Below, piece by piece: positions 1 through 5,613 of a stretch of 5,662 nt of DNA; the stretch's first letter is position 1, and every line of letters starts with the position of its first letter. Location of the stretch: assembly GCA_900553635.1 (NCBI GenBank), contig USDU01000166.1, positions 1 through 5,662 of the forward strand, in the 5' to 3' direction. The DNA comes from an uncultured Lachnospiraceae bacterium. GTDB taxonomy: Bacteria > Bacillota_A > Clostridia > Lachnospirales > Lachnospiraceae. Both the position numbers and the translations under genes were made by a program. The notes beneath the pieces were generated by a model. It was not told the origin of the DNA and searched no databases. It worked only from the letters and a program-made list of their open reading frames with translations.

Positions 1-1466
1 ATCCTGCTGATATTGACTATGTGCTTCTGACGCATGCGCACATTGATCATTCGGGCCTGCTGCCTTTATTATACAAGCGGGGCTTTAAGGGGACTATTTT
101 TTCCACTTATGCTACCAGCGATCTCTGTGAGGTCATGCTCCGCGACAGTGCCCACATTCAGGAGTTTGAGGCGGAGTGGCGGAACCGAAAGGCAAAGCGT
201 GCCGGAAAGCCGGAATATGTGCCGCTGTATACCATTGCGGATGCGGACGGCGCGTCGAAGCTGTTCTGTGGCTGTCCGTACGGAGAACGGATTCATCTTG
301 CGGACGGAATTGATATCCGGTTTACCGATGTGGGACATCTGCTTGGTTCGGCGTGTATTGAGGTCTGGCTCCAGGAAGACGGTGTCGAGAAAAAGCTGGT
401 ATTCTCCGGTGACATCGGCAATCTTCATCAGCCGATATTAAAGGATCCGGCTCATGTGGAAACCGCGGATTATGTACTGATTGAGTCTACATACGGCGAC
501 CGCAGTCATGGTCCGAAGCCGGACTATGTAAAGGAGCTAACCCGGATTATCCAGGAGACCTTTGACCGTGGCGGCAATGTGGTAATTCCGTCTTTCGCGG
601 TAGGACGTACCCAGGAGATGCTGTATTTTCTGCGGGAGATCAAGGCAAAGAAGCTGATACACGGACATGACGGCTTCAAGGTCTACGTAGATAGTCCTCT
701 GGCAGTACAGGCCACCACCATTTTCAATAAAAACATGTATGATTGTTTTGATGAGGAGACATTGGCGCTTGTAAAGAAAGGTATCAATCCCATCAGTTTT
801 CCGGGTTTAAGCCTTTCTATTACCAGTGACGAGTCTAAAATGATCAATTTTGACGATGAGCCGAAGGTGATTCTCTCCGCGTCCGGTATGTGCGAGGCGG
901 GGCGTATCCGTCATCATTTGAAGCACAATCTGTGGCGACCGGAAAGCACAGTTCTGTTCGTGGGCTATCAGGCAGTCGGCACACTGGGCCGTTCTCTGGT
1001 GGAGGGCGCGAACGAAGTGAAGCTTTTTGGCGAGCCGGTGGAAGTTAAGGCGCACATTGAAGTTCTGGCCGGTATCAGTGGTCATGCAGATAAGGAAGGC
1101 CTGATTAGCTGGATTCAGGGTTTTCGTACAAAGCCTCAGAGGGTCTTCGTGGTACATGGCGAGGATCAGGTCTGCGATACCTTTGCAGCCTGCCTGCATG
1201 AGGAGTACGGCTTTACCACCACGGCACCCTATACCGGAGAAATCTGGGATCTGGCCACCAACAGCCGGATTGCAGAGGGCAATCAGGAGCGCATCGTAAA
1301 GGAGCAGCGTAAGACCGCGAAGACCGGAATGACCGTATACGATCGTCTGGTGGAGACCGGTAAACGCCTGATGCGGCTCATTGACCAGTGTAAGGGCTGG
1401 ACCAATAAGGATATTGCGAAGCTGGCGGATCAGATCCAGGCTCTTTGCGATAAATGGGAAAAATAA
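1..1466 (+). CDS. Beta-CASP metallo-beta-lactamase fold RNA nuclease-type protein, 5' truncated by window edge
   Basis: The reading frame is open from the window edge (first full codon at 3) to TAA at 1464-1466, giving 487 visible residues. All visible metal-site motifs of the metallo-beta-lactamase fold are intact: HAHIDH at residues 11-16, H112 in DVGHLLGS, and D137 in SGDIG. The beta-CASP signatures follow: motif A E161 in IESTYGDR, motif B H361 in GISGHAD, and motif C H385 in VVHGED. The beta-CASP insert spans roughly residues 195-330, the RMMBL-type segment about 345-405, and a charged helical tail about 420-487. Known members are zinc-dependent cytoplasmic RNA endo/exonucleases related to CPSF-73 and RNase J-like enzymes; RNA as substrate is inferred from the family. 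About 50-60 N-terminal residues, including the first beta-strands, lie outside the window. An internal GTG at 21 is not the start, because homology-like sequence (DIDYVLLTHAH) runs through it. The amidase follows 17 nt downstream, probably on the same transcript. Confidence 0.93.
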   Translation, partial: PADIDYVLLTHAHIDHSGLLPLLYKRGFKGTIFSTYATSDLCEVMLRDSAHIQEFEAEWRNRKAKRAGKPEYVPLYTIADADGASKLFCGCPYGERIHLADGIDIRFTDVGHLLGSACIEVWLQEDGVEKKLVFSGDIGNLHQPILKDPAHVETADYVLIESTYGDRSHGPKPDYVKELTRIIQETFDRGGNVVIPSFAVGRTQEMLYFLREIKAKKLIHGHDGFKVYVDSPLAVQATTIFNKNMYDCFDEETLALVKKGINPISFPGLSLSITSDESKMINFDDEPKVILSASGMCEAGRIRHHLKHNLWRPESTVLFVGYQAVGTLGRSLVEGANEVKLFGEPVEVKAHIEVLAGISGHADKEGLISWIQGFRTKPQRVFVVHGEDQVCDTFAACLHEEYGFTTTAPYTGEIWDLATNSRIAEGNQERIVKEQRKTAKTGMTVYDRLVETGKRLMRLIDQCKGWTNKDIAKLADQIQALCDKWEK

Positions 1467-1483
1467 CACAGGGGGACCATAAG

Positions 1484-2242
1484 ATGGACACAAATGACAA
1501 GAATGAAATGAGCCCGGCGGAGCGTCGGCGTAGGGCGGCAGCCAGAAAGCGCCGTCAGGAAGAGATGAAGCGCAGAAAGTGCCGCCGGGCACTCCTGTTT
1601 GTAGTGATTATACTGGCTGTGGCAGCCATCGCAGGCGGTATCATATTTGCGGTTTCAAAGTTCACAGGCGGCGGAGGTGGTGTGAAGATTTCCGCACAGG
1701 GCAGTACCTATGTGATTGCCATTGATCCGGGACACGGCGGCCGGGATACCGGTATGAGCAGCGCGGCTATTGAGGAAAAAGAAGCGGATCTGAACATCTG
1801 TGCGAAGCTGAAAATCATGCTGGAAAGTCAGGGCTATCAGGTGGTAATGACACGGGAGGACGATTCCTATCTGTCCAAGGAGGAACGTGTGGCGGCAGTC
1901 AACGCATCCGGCGCGGATCTTCTGGTCAGCGTACACTGCAATTATTCCGAGGATGACAGCAGTCAGAGCGGCGTACATGTCAATTATGCGAATGGCGACA
2001 AGGAAAGCAAGTCTCTGGCAGAGAATATCGACGCAGCCCTGGTAAAGGAGACCGGCGCGAAGGATCAGGGAAGTAATTCCTGCGATTTTTCTATTGTAAA
2101 TGATACGGATATGCCGGCGGTTCTGGTGGAGGCCGGTTACCTGAGCAACGAGAGCGAGGGCAGCAGCCTGGCGGACGACGTCTACGAGAACAGCGTAGCG
2201 AAAGGCATTGCCAAGGGCGTGCTGGCGACTTTGAACCGCTAA
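1484..2242 (+). CDS. Membrane-anchored N-acetylmuramoyl-L-alanine amidase (Amidase_3 / AmiC-CwlD type)
   Basis: This 252-residue enzyme is predicted to cleave the amide bond between N-acetylmuramic acid and L-alanine in peptidoglycan. The N-terminus is strongly basic (about residues 14-35, many Arg/Lys) and is followed by one hydrophobic segment at about 36-58. That pattern indicates a signal anchor holding the catalytic domain outside the cytoplasm. A short Gly-rich linker (GGGGG) leads to the Amidase_3 domain at about 75-250. The zinc ligands and catalytic residues of the family are visible: H84 in DPGHGG, E98 in the EEKEADLN segment, H151 in VSVHCN, and E216 in AVLVEAGYLSN. The ATG at 1484 is preferred over the in-frame ATG at 1454. 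It has an AGGGGG Shine-Dalgarno at 1470-1475 with 8 nt spacing, whereas 1454 would overlap the upstream gene and lacks a good site. Sporulation (CwlD-like) versus vegetative cell-separation roles cannot be told apart from sequence alone. There are no LysM, SH3 or SPOR wall-binding repeats. Confidence 0.94.
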   Translation: MDTNDKNEMSPAERRRRAAARKRRQEEMKRRKCRRALLFVVIILAVAAIAGGIIFAVSKFTGGGGGVKISAQGSTYVIAIDPGHGGRDTGMSSAAIEEKEADLNICAKLKIMLESQGYQVVMTREDDSYLSKEERVAAVNASGADLLVSVHCNYSEDDSSQSGVHVNYANGDKESKSLAENIDAALVKETGAKDQGSNSCDFSIVNDTDMPAVLVEAGYLSNESEGSSLADDVYENSVAKGIAKGVLATLNR

Positions 2243-2247
2243 TTCTG

Positions 2248-2524
2248 ATGAAGTATGTAAATTCGACTGTGCTGGCGGCCTTTATCATGGGAAAGGTCAT
2301 CGGGCTGAACAAATTGCTTAAACTGTTCCACAAGGGGCGTCTGATGACGCCCCTTTAACTGTGCCATATAAAAGGTACGTTCCCAGGGCGCGGCTGCGGT
2401 GGAACTTTATACCGGACGGAAGATGCCAGTGGAAGAGATCCGGGAAGATCTAAATGTCTGCCCCAGATCTGTCATCTTATCTCCCCTGCAAATTCAAATT
2501 GACGCAGACCGGAAGATATACTAA
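2248..2524 (+). pseudogene. Possible relic of a small helix-turn-helix protein gene in the amidase-aroK gap
   Basis: The 312-nt gap 2243-2554 has no intact gene I can support, but it holds peptide fragments in three frames. A 36-codon frame starts at ATG 2248 (MKYVNSTVLAAF...) and ends at TAA 2356-2358, without a Shine-Dalgarno. A second frame (from 2361) gives YKRYVPRARLRW. A third, open from about 2372 to TAA 2522-2524 with a possible GTG at 2399, reads ELYTGRKMPVEEIREDLNV and then CPRSV, which resembles a helix-turn-helix. As I recall them, small clostridial Mor/CD3324-type proteins start with MKYV, have a Y-I/V-P element near residue 26-30 and end in such a helix-turn-helix. The order and overall length fit a frameshifted, decayed copy. 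The terminator hairpin overlaps the first fragment, and the third fragment runs through the aroK promoter, so chance similarity is a real alternative. Confidence 0.25.
2332..2355 (+). terminator. GC-rich hairpin, probable intrinsic terminator after the amidase gene
   Basis: There is a perfect 10-bp stem, AAGGGGCGTC with GACGCCCCTT, closed by a TGAT tetraloop and lying 90 nt after the amidase stop. Only three T residues follow (to 2356) before AAC, so the U-tract is weak and termination may be incomplete. The position, between the amidase unit and a fresh promoter at 2499, supports a terminator. Partial readthrough into aroK is possible. Confidence 0.6.
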
Positions 2525-2547
2525 AATAAAACTGATTTGCAGGGAGG
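2480..2547 (+). repeat. Inverted repeat flanking the aroK promoter and overlapping its ribosome binding site
   Basis: CCCTGCAAAT at 2484-2493 is the exact reverse complement of ATTTGCAGGG at 2535-2544. With one bulged C the pairing can extend by 2-3 pairs into 2480-2482 and 2545-2547. The right arm includes most of the aroK Shine-Dalgarno (AGGGAGG, 2541-2547), and the 41-nt loop contains the whole promoter. A transcript started at the local promoter (near 2534) would lack the left arm. Only readthrough RNA from upstream could fold this way and hide the binding site. It could equally be a DNA operator pair or chance. Confidence 0.45.
2499..2527 (+). promoter_or_regulatory. Sigma-A-type promoter for the aroK operon
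   Basis: A TTGACG -35 box (2499-2504) and a TAAAAT -10 box (2522-2527) are separated by exactly 17 nt, and each box has one mismatch to consensus. The predicted start point is near 2534. That leaves a leader of about 20 nt carrying the AGGGAGG ribosome binding site (2541-2547) before the ATG at 2555. Confidence 0.78.
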
Positions 2548-2554
2548 TAACGGT

Positions 2555-3079
2555 ATGAATATATTTCTGATAGGATTTATGGGAACCGGAAAGAGTACCA
2601 TTTCCGCGGCTCTGGGCAGGCTGCTGTCCCGGGAAGTGGTGGAGATGGACGAGCTGATTGTAAAGCGGGAGGGCATGCCCATCTCGGAGATTTTCGAGAA
2701 AAAGGGAGAGCCGTATTTCCGGGAGCTGGAGACGGGCCTTCTGGTGGAACTGCAGCAGAAAAATGACGTCATCGTCTCCTGCGGCGGAGGTACGCCCATG
2801 CGGGAATGCAACGTGGAGGAAATGAAGAAAAGCGGCGTCATCGTTCTGCTGACCGCGGAGCCAGAGACCATTTTGGAGCGGGTAAAATACAGCCATGACC
2901 GTCCACTTCTGGAGAATCACAAGACCGCAGCGTATATCGCGGAGCTTCTGGACAAACGCCGGGACAAGTACGAAGCGGCGGCTGATCTGACCATTGCGAC
3001 CGATGGCAAGAACACGGCAGCTATCTGCAGTGAACTGACAGAAAAAGTACAGAGATGGGAGGAGCATACAGCATGTTAA
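2555..3079 (+). CDS. aroK: Shikimate kinase
   Basis: This cytoplasmic enzyme phosphorylates shikimate to shikimate 3-phosphate with ATP, a late step of the chorismate pathway to aromatic amino acids. At 174 residues it has the usual family length. The Walker A loop is GFMGTGKS at 7-14. The substrate and Mg region is EMDELI, with D32 matching the conserved second Asp of the family's DxD and Glu30 in place of the first. R56 in PYFRELE and the GGG motif at 77-79 (SCGGGTP) bind shikimate. The lid motif DRPLL carries R116, and the C-terminal RR at 135-136 precedes Y139 in the usual RxxxY-like arrangement. ATG 2555 is chosen because AGGGAGG at 2541-2547 lies 7 nt before it; an in-frame TTG at 2537 would start before this site. 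The last 7 nt overlap the next gene, so the two are co-transcribed and probably translationally coupled. No other aromatic pathway gene is in the window. Confidence 0.94.
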   Translation: MNIFLIGFMGTGKSTISAALGRLLSREVVEMDELIVKREGMPISEIFEKKGEPYFRELETGLLVELQQKNDVIVSCGGGTPMRECNVEEMKKSGVIVLLTAEPETILERVKYSHDRPLLENHKTAAYIAELLDKRRDKYEAAADLTIATDGKNTAAICSELTEKVQRWEEHTAC

Positions 3080-3657
3080 AAGAGTTAGTTATAAAAAATC
3101 GCAGTTACCGCGGCTATGATCCCAAGGTGCGTCTTACCAGAGAAGATCTTCTGGAGCTGGTTGACCTGACACGCTACACAGCATCCAGCGTCAACGAGCA
3201 GCCCCTGCGCTATTATATTGCCTGGGAAAGGGATGAGGTTGAGAAAATTCTGCCCCTGACCATGTGGGCCAAGGCCCTGAAGGACATGCAGCTTCCCCAT
3301 CCGGGCAAGGAGCCTGCTGCCTTCATCATCATCTGCCAGGATATGGATATCAGTTCCAACACCACCCGGTTCCAACGGGATGTGGGTGTCGTGGCCCAGA
3401 CCATGCTGTTGGCCGCCGTGGAAAAGGGACTTGGCGGCTGCATGATTGGAAGCTTCTATAAACCTCAGCTGAAGGAACTGCTGAATCTGCCGGAGGGCGT
3501 GGAGCCGAACCTGATTGTGGCTCTTGGCAAGCCTGAGGAAAAAGTGGTGCTGACCGATGTGGGGGAAGATGGAAGCACAAAATATTACCGGGACGCGGAG
3601 GACACCCATTATGTTCCCAAGCGGTGTCTGAAAGAACTGGTGCTGGAGGCAAAATGA
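3073..3657 (+). CDS. Nitroreductase-family FMN-dependent oxidoreductase
   Basis: This is a 194-residue single-domain protein of the nitroreductase superfamily. These enzymes bind FMN, usually act as homodimers in the cytoplasm, and use NAD(P)H to reduce nitro compounds, quinones or other acceptors; the natural substrate here is unknown. FMN-site features visible are NRSYRGYD at 9-16 (Arg-Ser-x-Arg phosphate-binding pattern), TASSVNEQPLRYY at 36-48 (the Ser-x-Asn-x-Gln-Pro element), and the glycine-rich GLGGCMIGSF at 119-128. The helix DVGVVAQTMLLAAVEKG before it is typical of the dimer core. The ATG at 3073 has GGGAGGAG at 3057-3064 with 8 nt spacing and lies inside the end of aroK. An alternative start within aroK at 3055 would precede that site. 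The gene ends in an ATGA overlap with the TetR-family regulator, so the three genes form one operon. The pairing with a regulator suggests inducible handling of a small molecule rather than a role in the shikimate pathway. Confidence 0.9.
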   Translation: MLKELVIKNRSYRGYDPKVRLTREDLLELVDLTRYTASSVNEQPLRYYIAWERDEVEKILPLTMWAKALKDMQLPHPGKEPAAFIIICQDMDISSNTTRFQRDVGVVAQTMLLAAVEKGLGGCMIGSFYKPQLKELLNLPEGVEPNLIVALGKPEEKVVLTDVGEDGSTKYYRDAEDTHYVPKRCLKELVLEAK

Positions 3658-4253
3658 ACCGAACGATAGAAAAAGAACTGTCACCGCGTCAGAAGAAAAG
3701 TCTGGAGACACGAAAACGGATTTTTGATGCCACTTATCAGCTGGTTAACCAGTATGGGGATGCCTATACGGTGCAGGATGTCTGCCATCTGGCTTCGGTG
3801 TCTGTGGGATCCTTTTACCATTTTTATAAAAGTAAAGAGGAAGTGACCTCCGATCTGTATCTTTTTTTTGACACACATATGGAAAAAGAATTACTAATGA
3901 TGCCGGAAGAACCAGCTGCGCGTCTGAAATCTATTACAAGCGAAATGATGCGCTATAGTTTGGAATGGGGACTCCCATTTCTGCGGCTCTCCTGCGCCCA
4001 GACTAGCGGTGAAAAAGAAATCAATCTGGTGCACGAGCGGAGCGTCAGCTTTCAGGAGCTTGTGTTGACACTGAAGTCCGGGATAGAACAGGGAGTGTTT
4101 GACTGTCCCAGAGGAGAAGAATATTATGCGCGGTATCTGATTACCATCTTCCGTGGCACCCTGCACTGGTGGACAGTGCAGCATGGCAATTTCGATGGTG
4201 TGGAACGCATGGAGCGATATACAGAAGATTTTTTGAAAATTATAACAAAATAA
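3654..4253 (+). CDS. TetR-family transcriptional regulator
   Basis: This 199-residue protein has the standard TetR layout: an N-terminal DNA-binding domain and a helical ligand and dimer domain. After a charged lead (residues 1-16), helix 1 runs through TRKRIFDATYQLVNQYG (about 19-35). The helix-turn-helix is YTVQDVCHLASVSVGSFYHF (38-57), followed by the family's closing KSKEEV (59-64). The rest (about 70-199) is diverged, with a Trp/Cys-containing middle (LEWGLPFLRLSCAQ), and the ligand cannot be named. The start ATG 3654 overlaps the nitroreductase stop (ATGA); GGAGG at 3645-3649 sits only 4 nt before it, so translational coupling is likely. A GTG at 3624 would lengthen the overlap and is less plausible. 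Members are usually repressors relieved by ligand. The two palindromes before the downstream transporter (4367-4398) are the best operator candidates in view. No copy of that motif occurs at the aroK promoter, so autoregulation there is not supported. Confidence 0.92.
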   Translation: MNRTIEKELSPRQKKSLETRKRIFDATYQLVNQYGDAYTVQDVCHLASVSVGSFYHFYKSKEEVTSDLYLFFDTHMEKELLMMPEEPAARLKSITSEMMRYSLEWGLPFLRLSCAQTSGEKEINLVHERSVSFQELVLTLKSGIEQGVFDCPRGEEYYARYLITIFRGTLHWWTVQHGNFDGVERMERYTEDFLKIITK

Positions 4254-4255
4254 GC

Positions 4256-4299
4256 AAAGAGCACGACAGAGTAAAAAGCTTTGTACGTGCTCTTTTTTT
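4256..4299 (+). terminator. Strong intrinsic terminator of the aroK-nitroreductase-TetR operon
   Basis: The stem is AAAGAGCACG (4256-4265) with CGTGCTCTTT (4286-4295). It continues through ACAGAG/CTTTGT (one G-U pair, one bulged A at 4285) around a 7-nt loop, and it leads into a run of seven T to 4299. It begins 2 nt after the TetR stop, separating this operon from the transporter. Confidence 0.93.
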
Positions 4300-4325
4300 G
4301 AAAATTTATATTTTTAAAATTACTC

Positions 4326-4354
4326 TTGCACATTACTATGATAAAGTGTATAAT
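4326..4354 (+). promoter_or_regulatory. Sigma-A-type promoter for the transporter gene
   Basis: TTGCAC (4326-4331) and a perfect TATAAT (4349-4354) are separated by 17 nt within an AT-rich stretch just after the terminator. The predicted start is near 4361, which places the paired palindromes at 4367-4398 directly in the initially transcribed region. Confidence 0.85.
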
Positions 4355-4366
4355 ACAGAATGAAAA

Positions 4367-4398
4367 TAGAATATATTCTAGTTAATATTCTAGAATAT
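4367..4398 (+). promoter_or_regulatory. Two adjacent 14-bp perfect palindromes, candidate TetR-type operators
   Basis: TAGAATATATTCTA (4367-4380) and ATATTCTAGAATAT (4385-4398) are each perfectly self-complementary and are built from the same 8-mer TAGAATAT and its complement, in opposite order. Their centres are 18 bp apart, about two helical turns. They lie roughly +6 to +37 from the predicted start of the transporter promoter, where a bound repressor would block initiation or clearance. The TetR-family gene ending at 4253 is the obvious candidate binder. Half-sites could also pair as RNA (TAGAATAT and ATATTCTA with a 10-nt loop), but a DNA operator is the simpler reading. Confidence 0.72.
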
Positions 4399-4406
4399 GA
4401 CATGCG

Positions 4407-4412
4407 AAGGAG
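4407..4412 (+). promoter_or_regulatory. Ribosome binding site that fixes the transporter start at 4422
   Basis: AAGGAG lies 9 nt before the ATG at 4422 but directly abuts the in-frame ATG at 4413. The latter would leave no spacer and can be set aside. Confidence 0.85.
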
Positions 4413-4421
4413 ATGGATGTT

Positions 4422-5594
4422 ATGACACAAATGTTATCACTATTGTTCATTCTTGCAATCATGGGATTTGCCGAAATTGTATCTAAGCTGACAAAGGGTA
4501 AGGTTCCGTCGGCTTTGATTCTGGCGCTGGGTTATATTGTCGGATTTTGGACAATTCTGCCGAAGGACATCGTACAGAACAGCGGTATTGCTACCATGTA
4601 TACGATCTGTACTTTCTATTGCATCACCAATATGGCAACCAGTATTCCGGTGGCAGAGATGAAGCGTCAATGGAAAACAATTCTGATCGCCTGTATTGGT
4701 GTTATCGGAATCTGTCTGACCAGCTTTACCATTGGTATATTGTTATTTGGAAAAGAATTGGTACTTTCCACGGTATCCAGCTTTGCAGGTGGTTCCGGAG
4801 CGTTAATTGTGATTCAGCAGGCGGCTGAGGAACTGAACCTTCCGAATGTGGCGGTGGCAGCGCTGATAGCCGGAACGACACAGATCCTGATCGGCTATCC
4901 GCTTACAGGCGTGGTACTCAGACGGGAAGCGAAAAGACTGGGCGTACAGTATAAGTCCGGCAATCTGACTGCGCATACTATGGCGGAGGACGGCGACAAA
5001 TTTAAATTTAAACCCTTCGTAAAACTGCAGAAATTTTCAAGCCCGACGGTGATTCTTCTGAAACTGACAGCCATTGCCGTGGTTTCCATCTGGATTCAGG
5101 ATGTAACAGGACTGAACCGTCTGGTTGCCTGCCTGATCTTAGGTTTTCTGGCATCTGCAACCGGATTTCTGGAGGCAGATGCGCTTGGCAAGGCTAAAGC
5201 CAATGGTATCTGCATGACCTTTATGTTGGCGTATCTTTTTGGCTGCTTTTCCGCGGCAACCCCAGATGTATTTTTCTCTCTGTTCTTTAAAATCCTGGGA
5301 CTGGCAGTAATTTCTACCATCGGTATGTACGTCATGGCATTTGTGGCAAGTAAGATTTTCAAGGATATTACGTTTGATATGTGTATGGGTATTATTCTGA
5401 CCTGCTATCACGGATTTCCGGTCAATGTCATGCTGACAGAAGAAGCTATCGACAATGTAATCGAAGATAAAGAAGAACGCGAGGTTATTGCAAGCCGTAT
5501 GGTTCCGATGATGCTGGTAGGCGGATTTACCAGTGTCACCTTTGTATCTGTATTGCTAGCAAGTATCTGCGCAAGTATGCTGGCAGCCATGTAA
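4422..5594 (+). CDS. Polytopic membrane protein with two similar halves, putative GltS-like secondary transporter
   Basis: The 390-residue protein is very hydrophobic. Likely membrane segments lie at about 4-20, 28-46, 56-76, 86-109, 116-136, 143-166, 208-228, 234-250, 262-281, 290-313, 319-340 and 360-388. A charged loop at about 167-207, rich in Lys, separates the two halves. The halves align by eye in the same order. VPSALILALGYIVGF (28-42) matches LVACLILGFLASATGF (234-249). The segment at 116-138 with AGGSGALIVIQQAAEEL matches 319-346 with YHGFPVNVMLTEEAI, and 144-160 matches 353-369. Such inverted-repeat transporters with a Gly-rich, possibly re-entrant segment per half recall the glutamate:Na+ symporter (GltS) fold class. 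I do not recognise the exact family or substrate. The start is ATG 4422, set by AAGGAG at 4407-4412. It has its own promoter and the operator candidates upstream, and it is followed 19 nt later by another gene with a strong ribosome binding site, so it probably heads an operon. Confidence 0.85.
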   Translation: MTQMLSLLFILAIMGFAEIVSKLTKGKVPSALILALGYIVGFWTILPKDIVQNSGIATMYTICTFYCITNMATSIPVAEMKRQWKTILIACIGVIGICLTSFTIGILLFGKELVLSTVSSFAGGSGALIVIQQAAEELNLPNVAVAALIAGTTQILIGYPLTGVVLRREAKRLGVQYKSGNLTAHTMAEDGDKFKFKPFVKLQKFSSPTVILLKLTAIAVVSIWIQDVTGLNRLVACLILGFLASATGFLEADALGKAKANGICMTFMLAYLFGCFSAATPDVFFSLFFKILGLAVISTIGMYVMAFVASKIFKDITFDMCMGIILTCYHGFPVNVMLTEEAIDNVIEDKEEREVIASRMVPMMLVGGFTSVTFVSVLLASICASMLAAM

Positions 5595-5613
5595 TTAAAA
5601 AAGGAGATACATA

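Noticed and set aside
807..1592. A 261-codon open frame on the - strand opposite the nuclease gene and amidase start
   Set aside because: It lies wholly opposite genes with clear catalytic motifs, is rich in Cys/His/Pro of mirror-frame type, and has no recognisable domain or promoter.
2248..2358. A 36-codon + strand frame as an intact small protein gene after the amidase
   Set aside because: It has no Shine-Dalgarno, and its last third is the terminator hairpin. I list it only as part of a possible relic.
2499..2522. TATACT at 2517-2522 as the -10 box paired with TTGACG
   Set aside because: The spacer would be only 12 nt. TAAAAT at 2522-2527 gives the standard 17 nt.
2477..3067. A 196-codon - strand frame opposite aroK
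   Set aside because: The + strand shows an intact shikimate kinase with all motifs; the opposite frame has no family features and is a shadow.
3085..3711. A 208-codon - strand frame opposite the nitroreductase
   Set aside because: It is a shadow of a well-supported flavoprotein gene, and its His/Gln-rich composition is typical of an antisense frame.
4367..4398. The palindromes as a riboswitch or phage attachment site
   Set aside because: The segment is too short and AT-rich for a known riboswitch fold, and no integrase or second matching site is present. Promoter-proximal dyads beside a TetR-family gene are better explained as operators.
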